A DNA stretch of 42,168 bases from NCBI GenBank assembly GCA_900555555.1, contig USLK01000008.1:1-42168 (forward strand), given 5' to 3'. Positions 9,187-17,256 of this stretch are shown one piece after another; position 1 is the first letter of the stretch; each line of letters opens with the position of its first letter. The DNA comes from an uncultured Collinsella sp. GTDB taxonomy: Bacteria; Actinomycetota; Coriobacteriia; Coriobacteriales; Coriobacteriaceae. The notes under the pieces are model-generated. The model saw only the letters and a program-made list of their open reading frames with translations. It had not been told where the DNA came from and did not search any database. A program made the translations under genes and the position numbers.

Positions 9187-9432
9187 CTAACGCTTGCCGC
9201 GCTTCTTTGAGCGCGACCAATCGGGAGTCTTTCCGTCAACCTTGATCGGCCTGACGAGACACCCGTGAGCGAGCTTGCCCTTGATGGTGATGACCTCGCT
9301 GCCCTCCCGAGCCGCCTGCAGCTCGCGAGCCTTGGAGCGGACGAGTGACTGCACGGCGGCCGAGTTGAGCACCTCCCGGTACCCGGACCGCTTCCACCGC
9401 CTCCAGCGGAACCTGCACTTACAGCTAGCCAT
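9187..9432 (-). CDS. HK97 gp10-like neck/tail completion protein
   Basis: 81 aa, basic (many Arg/Lys), with SGYREVLNSAAVQSLV followed by a helix of RSKARELQAA, a pattern seen in HK97 gp10-type head-tail joining proteins of actinophages. It starts 8 bases inside the end of the head-closure gene. Shorter than the usual ~120 aa family length, so a minimal version or a different small neck protein. Confidence 0.5.
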   Translation of the reverse strand: MASCKCRFRWRRWKRSGYREVLNSAAVQSLVRSKARELQAAREGSEVITIKGKLAHGCLVRPIKVDGKTPDWSRSKKRGKR

Positions 9433-9763
9433 CGACCGCCACCACCTCGGCGACCATGTTCAGCTCGCCAGGCGCGTGCTCGTCCGCGTAGCGCTGCGGC
9501 CACCCGACGACCTCGCAGGTCACTCCGCGTACGACGACCGAGCAACCGCGAAGGTCCGCCCCGTATCCCTTGGGAAAGAAGACCGAGAAGGCGACCCTCA
9601 CCCCCTCGGGGCGCGTGGCGTCCAAATCTGAGGTGGGGCCGGGGCACACGACCACGCCGCCCACCTCCTCGAGCTTCGGCTCGCCCACGATCGGCTCGCC
9701 GAGCTCGTCGCGCCCGACGCTCGGGGTGATGACGGTGACGCTCTCAGTGGCGATCAGGCTCAC
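9425..9763 (-). CDS. Head closure-like connector protein
   Basis: 112 aa from a GTG start at 9763 that overlaps the upstream stop (GTGA). Beta-rich sequence with VTVITPSVGRDELGEP, then VVCPGPTSDLD, ARPEGV-type segment and ending in YADEHAPGEL. This is the layout of phage head closure (gp16/SPP1-type or HK97 gp7-like) proteins that plug the connector after packaging. Position between the connector gene and gp10-like gene agrees. Confidence 0.55.
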   Translation of the reverse strand: MSLIATESVTVITPSVGRDELGEPIVGEPKLEEVGGVVVCPGPTSDLDATRPEGVRVAFSVFFPKGYGADLRGCSVVVRGVTCEVVGWPQRYADEHAPGELNMVAEVVAVDG

Positions 9764-10152
9764 AGCTCCCCCCTCTCGATGGGGCGCAGCACGCGCCTCA
9801 CGGAACCGTCCAGGCCGAGCAGGCGCCGCGCCGTCTTGCCCACGTACATCTCGCCCAAGGCGGAACCGTATGTGACGGATGCCGTGATGCTGCCCGCGCC
9901 CTGGCTGAGCTGCGTGGCACCCGCCATGTTCGCGGGCGTGTTGAGCACGCGGTTGACGAGCATGCACGCGACGGCCGGGGCGGCGCGGTCGAACGCGGCG
10001 CTCTGACCCTTCCCGTATGGGAGACCGTAGGCGGCCTCGTACTCGGAGAGGAGCATCGCCGAGGCGTCCGACAGCAGCGCGTTTAAGCGGGCCTCGTCCG
10101 CCGCCGCGCCGTAGCGGGCCGCATAATCCTCTGCCGTCGCGAAAATCTCCAT
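9760..10152 (-). CDS. Head-tail connector (adaptor) protein
   Basis: 130 aa, starting at the ATG at 10152. All-helical N-terminal half beginning EIFATAEDYAARYG and LNALLSDASAMLLSEY, a signature shared by SPP1 gp15/HK97 gp6-like adaptor proteins in actinophages. The C-terminal part carries a YGSALGEMYV region that could contact the portal. It follows the capsid gene and a small decoration-type gene, and precedes head closure, the canonical connector order. Confidence 0.65.
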   Translation of the reverse strand: MEIFATAEDYAARYGAAADEARLNALLSDASAMLLSEYEAAYGLPYGKGQSAAFDRAAPAVACMLVNRVLNTPANMAGATQLSQGAGSITASVTYGSALGEMYVGKTARRLLGLDGSVRRVLRPIERGEL

Positions 10153-10154
10153 GG

Positions 10155-10373
10155 CTACTCCGTGACCTCGGCGAGGCCCGCTGCGGAGAGCTTGTCGAGG
10201 AGCGCGTTGTAGGCGTCCTTGACGGAGGCCACGGTGGAGGCGTCGGAGCCGAGCTTGGCGATGGTGCCCAACAGGGGTTCGCCATCGGCGTTGACGACGG
10301 CCACGTGGGCGGGCAGGAGCGGGGACGCCTTTGAGGCGTCCTCGATAACGACCTTCTGTATCAAAACGGACAT
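10155..10373 (-). CDS. Small capsid-associated protein (head fibre-like)
   Basis: 72 aa, between major capsid and adaptor. Sequence starts MSVLIQKVVIEDASKASP, then LPAHVAVVN and ends in an Ala/Leu-rich amphipathic helix (VKDAYNALLDKLSAAG). The C-terminal helix resembles the trimerisation helix seen in small head fibre proteins of other phages. Function uncertain: decoration or head fibre base. Confidence 0.45.
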   Translation of the reverse strand: MSVLIQKVVIEDASKASPLLPAHVAVVNADGEPLLGTIAKLGSDASTVASVKDAYNALLDKLSAAGLAEVTE

Positions 10374-10384
10374 CTGGCATCCCC

Positions 10385-11263
10385 CTAAGCGCTCTTGAGG
10401 ACGGCGAAGCCCTTGGGGTCGAGGACCGCGTAGGCGTAGACCGCCTCGGTTCGGAACGCGATCTGGTTGTGGGCCTTGAGGTCGACGCCGGTCTGGTCGG
10501 GGTCGCCGTATTCGATGATCTCGGACCAGATGTCGCGCACCATGCCCCACTTGATGAGTGCGAAGTCTCCCATGATGCCGAGGACATTGGTCTGCTCGGT
10601 CGCGAGACGGCCATTCACGGTGCCGGACACGGCGGCATCGATGCCGTCGATGCTACCCGCGTTGAGGTTCAGGGGCACCTCGGGGTAGAGGCGCTGGCCG
10701 GTGGCGGGCACGCGAAGCTTGCGCAGGGCGCTGGCGTACTTCTTGGACAGGGCGAAGCCGTTGATGTCGTAGTCCATGAGGGCGTCGACCAGCTTGTCGA
10801 TGTCCTCGACGGGGCTCTCGCCGGAGGTGACGGAGGTCGCGTTGGCGGTGAGAGCGGTGTAGCCGACGAGCTTCGAGCCGCCCTTGGGGTTCACGGCGTG
10901 GTACACGACGTAATCGAGGGAGCGGCCGATGGCGGCGTTCTGGTCGGCGAGGATGTTGTCGACGATCTCCATCTTGTTGTCCTCGTCCGCCCAGCGCAGC
11001 TCGTCGCTCACGCGGGTGGTGGTGACGACCTTGACGCGCTTGCCCTCGATGGGGGTGAAATCAAGCTCGTAAGATCCCTTCTTGGCGCCCTCCTCGACGA
11101 CCTCCGCCTCGGAGGACGGGTTGAAGATCATGTGGTTGATGTCGACGAAATTCTGCGGCTTGCTCGGGGAGAGCTTCGCGATGGTAGAGGTGTCCTTGGC
11201 CTTGTTCAGGAGCTCCGTCACGACCTCGCGCGGGAGCTTGATCTTCTTGGTGTCGTTAGCCAT
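10385..11263 (-). CDS. Major capsid protein, HK97 fold type
   Basis: 292 aa. Starts MANDTKKIKLP directly after the scaffold gene. Motifs around residues 55-95 (EAEVVEEGAKKGSYELDFTPIE, then KVVTTTRVSDELRWAD) are the E-loop/P-domain signature of HK97-type coat proteins, and the C-terminus (AHNQIAFRTEAVYAYAV, then DPKGFAVLK) is the usual ending. No N-terminal protease-cleaved delta domain is present, consistent with the separate scaffold gene just upstream. Forms the icosahedral head shell. Confidence 0.9.
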   Translation of the reverse strand: MANDTKKIKLPREVVTELLNKAKDTSTIAKLSPSKPQNFVDINHMIFNPSSEAEVVEEGAKKGSYELDFTPIEGKRVKVVTTTRVSDELRWADEDNKMEIVDNILADQNAAIGRSLDYVVYHAVNPKGGSKLVGYTALTANATSVTSGESPVEDIDKLVDALMDYDINGFALSKKYASALRKLRVPATGQRLYPEVPLNLNAGSIDGIDAAVSGTVNGRLATEQTNVLGIMGDFALIKWGMVRDIWSEIIEYGDPDQTGVDLKAHNQIAFRTEAVYAYAVLDPKGFAVLKSA

Positions 11264-11272
11264 TTCTACTCC

Positions 11273-11746
11273 TTAATCGTTTCCGAAAAGCTGGTGGATG
11301 AAGTCGCGCTTGCTCGAACCGCCGTCCGAGCCGCGCGGGAAGCTGCCCGGCTTGTCGACGCTCGATGCGGGCTTCTTCTTGAAGTGCTTGAGCAGCTTGT
11401 CGGCGTAGGCCGACATGGCCTCCTCGTCATCGCCCATGAGGAGGTCGGCGGGGACGCCCTTCTCCTCTGCCACCTTCGCGGCGACCTTGGCGCGCTCCTC
11501 GGCCTTCTCCTTGGCGTCGAGGCGCTTGGTGAGGTCGGCGATTCGCTCCTCGGCGGTCTTGCCCGCCTGCTGGGCCTGCTCAAGCTGCTTGGCGGCGTTC
11601 TTGTTGTCCTTGGCGCGTTTCTCCCACTCTCGCGAGTGCGCCTTGGCCTCCTCCGCCTGCGCTTTCGCCTCCTCGTAAAGTGCCTTGTAATCGGGCTCCT
11701 CGCCGTTCGGCTGGCCCTCGATTTGCACTGCACTCTCGTTAGCCAT
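11273..11746 (-). CDS. Scaffolding protein
   Basis: 157 aa, almost wholly charged and helical: Glu/Lys/Ala-rich coiled coil from residue 20 to 105, then a Ser/Pro/Gly linker and a basic end. This composition and the position immediately before the major capsid gene are typical of phage scaffold (GP20-like) proteins, which guide prohead assembly and leave before packaging. A strong GGAGC ribosome site lies upstream of the ATG at 11746. Confidence 0.85.
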   Translation of the reverse strand: MANESAVQIEGQPNGEEPDYKALYEEAKAQAEEAKAHSREWEKRAKDNKNAAKQLEQAQQAGKTAEERIADLTKRLDAKEKAEERAKVAAKVAEEKGVPADLLMGDDEEAMSAYADKLLKHFKKKPASSVDKPGSFPRGSDGGSSKRDFIHQLFGND

Positions 11747-11980
11747 CGCTGCTCCTTCCCGCGCCGTGCGGCGCTCCCGGCCCGCCGTGCGGCTGGCCTT
11801 TCAGTTGGATATGCGCCGTGCGGCGCGTCGGGAGGATTGTCCTAGCGGCGTGAGATTTAGCCGTCTCGGCATGAAAAAGGCCGCGTACATGGCGCGACCA
11901 AAGTTAAATGGGTATACTCGGATTGAAGCGATGCGTTACCACCTGGGACAGGCTCCGAGGAGCGGGCGCATCGCCTTTTG
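11747..11980 (-). repeat. Intergenic region with three palindromic CGCCGTGCGGC repeats
   Basis: 234 bases between the MuF gene stop and the scaffold start. The 11-base unit CGCCGTGCGGC occurs three times at 11762-11772, 11783-11793 and 11814-11824. The first and third lie in the longer perfect palindrome GCGCCG-TG-CGGCGC, so each can form a hairpin in mRNA or be bound by a dimer. No ORF of credible codon use was found on the minus strand here. This is where an immunity gene for the MuF C-terminal domain might be expected; none is seen. Confidence 0.7.
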
Positions 11981-13234
11981 CTATTCTGGGCCGATGAAAT
12001 ACACGTTGTCCAATGTGCCGTCGGCAATAAATCTTTCAGCCACCTCTTTGAGCAACGAGGTGTCCCCCTCATATCTAAGGAGACTCACAGCGCACACCCG
12101 GTCAACTCCGGGATACGACTCGAATTTCTCATAAGCATCCTTCAAGCGTGATGCGAGCTTTCGAGCAGATTGAACCGTCTTGAACTCGGTTAATACGCCG
12201 TCAATGTAAGCGTCTGGGTTTTTGTGCTCCCTCGTCGCATATAAGAAGCGGGCATCGTTTGCCGCGATTTTAGAAGCGAGCCATAGTTCGTCTCCGTCGG
12301 GCTGGGCCATGTACTCGGCTGAGAAATTCGCACCGGACCTTTCGCCGATTTCCCTTAATGCCGCGCCCATTGTCGCGTCATAATTCTCCGGCGTCTTTTC
12401 TTTCCTGAACTTTTGCCACGCCCTGTTGATTCTCTCGTTGTAGGTGTCTGCTTCCGCTCGTGCAAGTGCTGCGGCGACGGCTCTATCGATTTCGCCCTCA
12501 TCCGTCATTGGCATGGAGGAAAGGAGCTCCTTGGCAGTTTGCCGGGCTTTAACGCTCAGCCCGGGCGCATTGTCGATTTCTTCGAACGCCCTCCACCTGT
12601 TGTACCACTCGTCCTCGTCATACCCCTCTACCTCCATCCCCTCGAATCCGGGGATTACCTTGCAGCGGCAGTTCTTGTGGTAGTGGTTCCCCTCGCCCGC
12701 AGTCTTGGCTGATCTGTAATCGAATCCACGGGATGCGAGCATCGCGCAGAAGCTGCACGTCTCCCCTCCCATGGGAACCCTCGCGTATCTGAGACCATCG
12801 CGCTTGGCATTGAGGCGCATGGTCTGGTTGGCCCGCCTCGCCACCTGATCGGAGGCCTTTGAGCCGCAGGCGTGGGTGAAGCCCTGCGGATCGCCCGAGA
12901 GGAACTTGCTGAGCTGGTAGCGAACCTCGCTCTCGATGTGGCTGTGGACGTCGGAGGTGTCTATAACGGCGGGCTTGACCTTTACGCCGGAGAGCTCTGC
13001 CATGCCCTCGTACATGTCCGCAGCGAGCGACGAGGCGCCGTCACCGAACGCCCCCACGGCATCATCCACAACCTCGATGGCGAACTCGCGCAACTGCTCC
13101 GGTTTGGCACCGGGGAACTTCTCGATGAACGCGCCTATCCTGCCCGAGGCGTATTCATAGGCCTTCCCCTCAAGCGCCGCGAGCCGCTTGTCATATGCGC
13201 TAAGCGCCTTCCTCGGCAGAATCAACGCCCTCAC
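11981..13234 (-). CDS. MuF-type head protein with C-terminal PD-(D/E)XK nuclease-like domain
   Basis: 417 aa, GTG start overlapping the portal end by 35 bases. Residues ~1-200 are the MuF/minor head domain with GGETCSFCAMLASRGF (156-171) and HYHKNCRC (184-191), a Cys/His zinc-type motif. After a helical linker (210-300), residues 300-417 form a separate domain with NPDAYIDGVLTEFK (339-352): P340, D341, E350 and K352 fit a PD-(D/E)XK nuclease core, as in CdiA C-terminal tRNases. The coding DNA for this domain is less GC-rich (50% and 53% in two 60-base lines, versus 68% in a portal line). MuF proteins carrying polymorphic toxin ends are known in phages. Activity is inferred. Confidence 0.8.
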   Translation of the reverse strand: MRALILPRKALSAYDKRLAALEGKAYEYASGRIGAFIEKFPGAKPEQLREFAIEVVDDAVGAFGDGASSLAADMYEGMAELSGVKVKPAVIDTSDVHSHIESEVRYQLSKFLSGDPQGFTHACGSKASDQVARRANQTMRLNAKRDGLRYARVPMGGETCSFCAMLASRGFDYRSAKTAGEGNHYHKNCRCKVIPGFEGMEVEGYDEDEWYNRWRAFEEIDNAPGLSVKARQTAKELLSSMPMTDEGEIDRAVAAALARAEADTYNERINRAWQKFRKEKTPENYDATMGAALREIGERSGANFSAEYMAQPDGDELWLASKIAANDARFLYATREHKNPDAYIDGVLTEFKTVQSARKLASRLKDAYEKFESYPGVDRVCAVSLLRYEGDTSLLKEVAERFIADGTLDNVYFIGPE

Positions 13235-14621
13235 CCGTCTCCGTCATCTGGTCGATAATCGCGCGCCCCTGCGCCTTACGGTTGTCGCTCTCGATGCGCT
13301 GCATCTGCTCGTCCGTGTAGTCGAGCAGCTCCAGCACCACATCGGAGTTCGCGAGCTTGGGCACGGCCTGAACCTGCTTGAGAACGGCGTCGCTCTGGCT
13401 CACCGCAGACGGGTAGGCCGGTGACAGCCAGCGCGGGTTCACGTTGTGGCCCGCGTCGCGCTCGGTGGCGAAGTCGGTGTCGTTCACCACCGCGAGGGCC
13501 ATGTACGCCACGTTGCGCAGGGCGTTGCCGTTGTCTCGGTTCAGGTTCTTCGCGTCGATCACGAGAGGTTCGAGAGATGCGGCGATGGCATCCGAGCTTG
13601 AGGGGTTGTCGTTGCTCACGCCGAAGAAGGACACGGGGACGTCAGTCACGCTGGACATCTGGCATGCGAGAGTGCGGAAGTACTCGGAGAGCGGTGCCAT
13701 CTGCAGCTGCGCGGACTGCCACACGGTCGGCACATCGCCGTCCTCGTCCTTGGTCACCTCGTTGATCGCGCCCATGCTCGCGTCGTATTTGTTCTGGCCG
13801 TTGGTCACGCGCTTTGCGGTTCCGAGAAGCCACATCTGCGGGAGCGTGGCGGATTCCGCAGCCACCTCCATACGGGCGCGCTGGCGGATGGCGTCGTCCG
13901 TGATGCTCATGACGGCGCGGGTGATTCGGGACGCACCGAACGGCCGCTCCAGTGTTGCGCCGTGAGCCATGGGCTCCATGAGAGGTCGCCCCATGGAGTT
14001 CTCGTCGTACTCCGCGCGCCAAAGGCCGTTCGCATAGGCGATCTTGATGAGGCAGTCCTTCTTGAACACGTGGACGAGCGTGGGGATGCGCTCGCGAGTG
14101 CCCCTGCGCTCCCTCGACTCCGCCACCACGAGCCCGGCCTTGATCTCCTTCTGCGCGTCATCCCAGATCGCGCTCGCGGCAGTGGCCGGATAGGCGCTGA
14201 TGACGGGGTTCCCGAGGCCGTCATCGGTCACGGTCCAGAACCCGCAGCAGTGCTTGAGCTCGCCGATGAGGTTCTTCCGGTACAGCTCCCCGAGAGAGTT
14301 GGCCGCGTAGATGGCGCGCAGCTTGTCGGTGGTCTCCTCATCGTCGGTCGTGAACCCGTTCAGCACGGAGCGATCCGCGAGGGCGTGGACGGCCTTCTTG
14401 GGCCAATCGATTCTCGGGTCGATCTTCGCCGCGAGGCTCGCGGGCATGGCGATGCCCAGGTCCTTGACGCGCACCTTCCCGAGGTAGTAGCGCTCGCGCT
14501 TCGCGTTTCCGGGCAGCTTCCTGCGCCACGTCTCTATGAGGTCCAAGACGAGCCGCCTGTCCTCCGGTTCGAGGTTGTAGGCGTTCGCGATGTCCGTGGA
14601 CAATTCCTTGTTGATGCCCAT
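13200..14621 (-). CDS. Portal protein (SPP1 gp6-like)
   Basis: 473 aa, between large terminase and MuF, the canonical order. Sequence shows the portal wing/stem pattern: DRRLVLDLIETWRRKLPGN near the N-terminus, PRIDWPKKAVHALADR (residues 68-83), MSSVTDVPVSFFGV (338-351, the stem-loop region) and NPSSSDAIAASLEPLV. Twelve copies would form the DNA entry pore at one vertex and dock terminase. It starts one base before the terminase stop ends, so the two are translationally coupled. Confidence 0.9.
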   Translation of the reverse strand: MGINKELSTDIANAYNLEPEDRRLVLDLIETWRRKLPGNAKRERYYLGKVRVKDLGIAMPASLAAKIDPRIDWPKKAVHALADRSVLNGFTTDDEETTDKLRAIYAANSLGELYRKNLIGELKHCCGFWTVTDDGLGNPVISAYPATAASAIWDDAQKEIKAGLVVAESRERRGTRERIPTLVHVFKKDCLIKIAYANGLWRAEYDENSMGRPLMEPMAHGATLERPFGASRITRAVMSITDDAIRQRARMEVAAESATLPQMWLLGTAKRVTNGQNKYDASMGAINEVTKDEDGDVPTVWQSAQLQMAPLSEYFRTLACQMSSVTDVPVSFFGVSNDNPSSSDAIAASLEPLVIDAKNLNRDNGNALRNVAYMALAVVNDTDFATERDAGHNVNPRWLSPAYPSAVSQSDAVLKQVQAVPKLANSDVVLELLDYTDEQMQRIESDNRKAQGRAIIDQMTETGEGVDSAEEGA

Positions 14622-16045
14622 TAGAAGTTCGCCTCCTGCTTCCTAGAGGGGTCTCTTTTGGTGGTGCGCGCCGCGTACAGGGCGAGCGACGCCGATTCGA
14701 TGGGCGCCGCTATGGAGTTCGGGCCGTCCCCGAAGCCCCAGCCGCCAGCGGAGCCGATGTCGCGCTTCACCGACCTCGCGGCGGACTCGTCCAGAGCTGG
14801 CGATGCGATGTGGCCGAGGGAGCCGTCTTTCAGCTCGTCGAGCAGCATCGAGGCGGCGGTCTGCACGATCGCGGGGCTTCCTGAGACGACCGCCTTCTTC
14901 GGGAACGCGTTGTCGCCCAGCCTTTGGATGAGGGCGTCCGCCCCGGACTTGCCGTCGATGCACACCGCCGCGATCTCGCCCCTGTTCCGGAGGAGCATGT
15001 CCGAGATCACGGCGGTGCCGCCATCGGTGCAGGCCACGTCGTACAGCTCCACATAGGAGGGGCCTCCCCGCATCGCGCGAGCCCACGAGATGGCCGCAGT
15101 CCTGCCGTCTGTGGAGAACTTCACGCCGAAGGCGAGCTTCCCGTCCGTCATCGCCTGCCCTACCTCCCGCTTCGCCCATAGGCCCGGCGGCAGGGCGGGG
15201 TTTGCCACCTCGGCGTCGTCCGCCCACCACCCGAGGCGCTCGCGCGCGAAGGTGTCGGGCGCCATCTGGTTGCACTCGCTCTCGACGGCCTTCAGCTCGA
15301 GGACGATACCGAGCGACGGGTTGCACTCGTACCAGCGGGAGCGGTCGTTCTTGTCTCCGATCTCGGTGGCGCCCCACTCCATCCAGGCCATCTGCGAATC
15401 GCCTTTGAGGATGGATTCCCGAAGGTTCGCGAAGACCGTCCCCAGGCATTTGGGGCCAGGAGGGGTTCCGAGGTAGATGGTCTGCGGGTTGTGCATCTTT
15501 CCGGCCGAGATGGCGGGCAGCAGCGCCGCCTGCTGCATGTCGGTCAGCTCCTGCGCCTCGTCTATGATCAGCACGTCGAAGCTCTTGCCTCGACCGCCGC
15601 TGTCCGTTCTGGTGGTGAAGCGGATGGTTCCGCCGTTGTTCAGGACGATGGCCTGCTTGCCGTTGGTCTTGCGGACGTATTTGAGCAGGTCGCGAAGCTC
15701 CTCCTCTTCATCGTCCTCGAACGGGGCCTTGAGTTCCTGGAACATCTCGTCTGAGGTGTCGCCGTGGTGACAGGTGTACAGGATCTTCTCCCCGCGCATG
15801 AGGCCGTCGAAGCATCGGGAGCGGACGACCCAGCTCTTCCCGTTCTGTCGCGGGACGCTGATGCCCACCTCGGAGTTGATGTACATGCCGTCCGCGTCGG
15901 TGGCGAGCATCACATCGAGCAGGTGGGGCTGCCACGGCATGGGGGCTCCGAAATACTGCGATGCGAGCTCGGTCGCGATGTCCGCCGCGCCCTCGACCCC
16001 ATCCGGCACGTTCAGCTCAAGCGTCGGTGTCTGCCTAGGCCTCAC
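14621..16045 (-). CDS. terL: Terminase large subunit
   Basis: 474 aa from a GTG start overlapping the small subunit stop (GTGA). N-terminal ATPase: Walker A VPRQNGKS (64-71), Walker B VLIIDEAQ (158-165), coupling motif near YLGTPPG. C-terminal RNase H-like nuclease: KFSTDGRTAAISW and VCIDGKSGADALIQR carry the metal-binding aspartates. Pumps DNA into the prohead and cuts concatemers. Length is normal for the family. Confidence 0.95.
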   Translation of the reverse strand: MRPRQTPTLELNVPDGVEGAADIATELASQYFGAPMPWQPHLLDVMLATDADGMYINSEVGISVPRQNGKSWVVRSRCFDGLMRGEKILYTCHHGDTSDEMFQELKAPFEDDEEEELRDLLKYVRKTNGKQAIVLNNGGTIRFTTRTDSGGRGKSFDVLIIDEAQELTDMQQAALLPAISAGKMHNPQTIYLGTPPGPKCLGTVFANLRESILKGDSQMAWMEWGATEIGDKNDRSRWYECNPSLGIVLELKAVESECNQMAPDTFARERLGWWADDAEVANPALPPGLWAKREVGQAMTDGKLAFGVKFSTDGRTAAISWARAMRGGPSYVELYDVACTDGGTAVISDMLLRNRGEIAAVCIDGKSGADALIQRLGDNAFPKKAVVSGSPAIVQTAASMLLDELKDGSLGHIASPALDESAARSVKRDIGSAGGWGFGDGPNSIAAPIESASLALYAARTTKRDPSRKQEANF

Positions 16046-16497
16046 TCGCCCACCGCCCTACGGGGCGCGGGGCGCGAGGTTGCGAGCTGCAGAAGCTGAG
16101 CCTTCTCCGTCGTTCGCCTCTGCGGCGCGCTGGCCTCCGCCCGGCTCTTGGGGGACAGGCCGAGCTGGTCGGACAGGGCGCGAATCTCCGCGCTCGCCTC
16201 CTTGAGCACGGCGAGCGCGGGACTCTTGCGCATCATGGGAAGGCTCCTGCCGTCCGGGGACTTGAACGGCTTGTATCCCACCGCGTCGAAGATGCTGATC
16301 CGCCCGTCGCCCTTGGAGATCGCGTTCTGGGCGCTGCGGAAGACCGCGTGCCAGAAGCACAGCTCGCGCAGCGGCTCGACGTCCTGCTTGGTGAAGTTGT
16401 TGTCTCCGCTCGGGGCCAGCGATTCCCAGATGACGCTCTGCACGGGATCTAGAGCGATGTCATCCGGCATGGAAACGCCCCGTCCGCCCTTGGCCAT
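16042..16497 (-). CDS. terS: Terminase small subunit (P27-like)
   Basis: 151 aa; the ATG at 16497 has a good GGGAGG ribosome site. A helical N-terminus with DIALDPVQSVIWESLAP and KQDVEPLRELCFWH matches P27/small-terminase proteins that bind the packaging start site. The C-terminal half includes LSPKSRAEA and a basic tail. Overlaps the large subunit by four bases. The open frame extends to 16623 but that part has poor codon use and no ribosome site. Confidence 0.85.
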   Translation of the reverse strand: MAKGGRGVSMPDDIALDPVQSVIWESLAPSGDNNFTKQDVEPLRELCFWHAVFRSAQNAISKGDGRISIFDAVGYKPFKSPDGRSLPMMRKSPALAVLKEASAEIRALSDQLGLSPKSRAEASAPQRRTTEKAQLLQLATSRPAPRRAVGE

Positions 16498-16706
16498 AGC
16501 GCCTCCCTTCTCGTTGGGAGCGATGGTATAGGCGGCGTGAGATACCCCCCATTGCCCCGAGGTATGCGGGGGGAAATCGGCTATATCGCCCGGGGCGGGC
16601 CTTCGAGGTAGGGGGTGGGGCAAGCCCCCCTATGCCGTTTTAAGGCCGTCTGCCGAACCTTCGGCCAACCACCGCCGAGCCGACTGAAACGCCCCGAATC
16701 CGCCCC
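16498..16706 (-). other. Intergenic region between HNH and terminase small subunit
   Basis: 209 bases, C/G-rich with several short C or G runs. It contains the perfect inverted repeat GCCGAACCTTCGGC at 16652-16665 (6-base arms). No credible ORF. Being between the packaging-associated HNH gene and small terminase, it may hold terminase binding sites. Confidence 0.4.
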
Positions 16707-17006
16707 CTAGAACAGCCGAGAGCGCACGATGGGAAGCCCCTTCGCGCCCTCGTCCCCGTCCATCCTGTTGCCGCGCCTCTGGTTGCAGATGCGGTGCGCC
16801 GCGTCCACGTTGGAGTAGTCCAGCGGGTCTCCCCCACGGCTCACCGGGACAAGCTCGTCGACCTCGAAGCACCACGGGTCTCCGGCCGGCAGGCCGTAAT
16901 CTATGGGCATGCCGCATATGTGGCACGGCCTTCCCTCCGCCCTGAGCCTCGCCCTGAGCTTCCTCCTCGCATTGCCGTTGGCGTTCCTCGGGTTCGTCTT
17001 GCCCAT
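16707..17006 (-). CDS. HNH endonuclease of the packaging module
   Basis: 99 aa. The start MGKTNPRNANG at 17006 is chosen; the longer frame to 17237 runs through a hairpin-rich region. HNH fold marks: CHIC (near residue 32), VDELVPVSRGGDP in place of the usual DHIxPxxxGG, and HRICNQRRGN. HNH proteins next to terminase are known to assist cos cleavage in HK97-like phages. The first metal motif has E-L where His is usual (DEL rather than DHI), which deserves attention. Confidence 0.75.
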   Translation of the reverse strand: MGKTNPRNANGNARRKLRARLRAEGRPCHICGMPIDYGLPAGDPWCFEVDELVPVSRGGDPLDYSNVDAAHRICNQRRGNRMDGDEGAKGLPIVRSRLF

Positions 17007-17256
17007 CTCAATCCCCCGTCTTGCATAGAATCCGGTACAGCCCCGTCCCTGCTGGCACCATCTTGCATACTTTCCCGATGGACGGCTCGCGTCCTGCATA
17101 ATCGCATCGGCATGAGAAGGGGCCGCCCGAAAGGACGGCCCCGGTGACGCACGGCCATGGTGGACGGCGGGTAATCGGTGCACCCTACACCGCGCTGGTA
17201 ACGGAACCCCGCCGCCCGTCGTGACCGTGCGTCGCATGTTCGCTCCGGTCTATCCC
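17007..17256. other. Hairpin-rich region between early and late operons; candidate cos/control site
   Basis: 250 bases without a gene. It holds a terminator-like hairpin at 17119-17142 and nested inverted repeats: GACGCACGG at 17146-17154 with CCGTGCGTC at 17225-17233 (perfect), an inner GGACGGCGGG at 17162-17171 with CCCGCCGCCC at 17208-17217 (9 of 10), and an innermost CGGTG/CACCG pair. Position just before HNH-terminase is where cos sites lie in HK97-like phages. No cohesive end was identified. Confidence 0.5.
17119..17142 (-). terminator. Terminator-like hairpin after the early operon
   Basis: As minus-strand RNA the arms GGGGCCGUCC and GGGCGGCCCC pair over 10 bases (one U-G wobble) around a UUUC loop. 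The following bases are UUCUCAUG, only weakly U-rich, so termination efficiency is uncertain. It lies 115 bases after the ParB-methyltransferase stop, where the early transcript should end. Confidence 0.5.

Noticed and set aside
10469..11845. 458-aa rightward open frame opposite capsid and scaffold genes
   Set aside because: It is a GC-rich antisense shadow of well-supported head genes; Val/Leu/Gly/Arg-rich with no domain.
11747..11980. Immunity gene for the MuF toxin-like domain
   Set aside because: Only very short frames on the minus strand, all without ribosome sites; the longer frames are shadows of the MuF gene.
16498..16623. N-terminal extension of the terminase small subunit
   Set aside because: Good ribosome site and normal family start lie at 16497; extension has poor composition.
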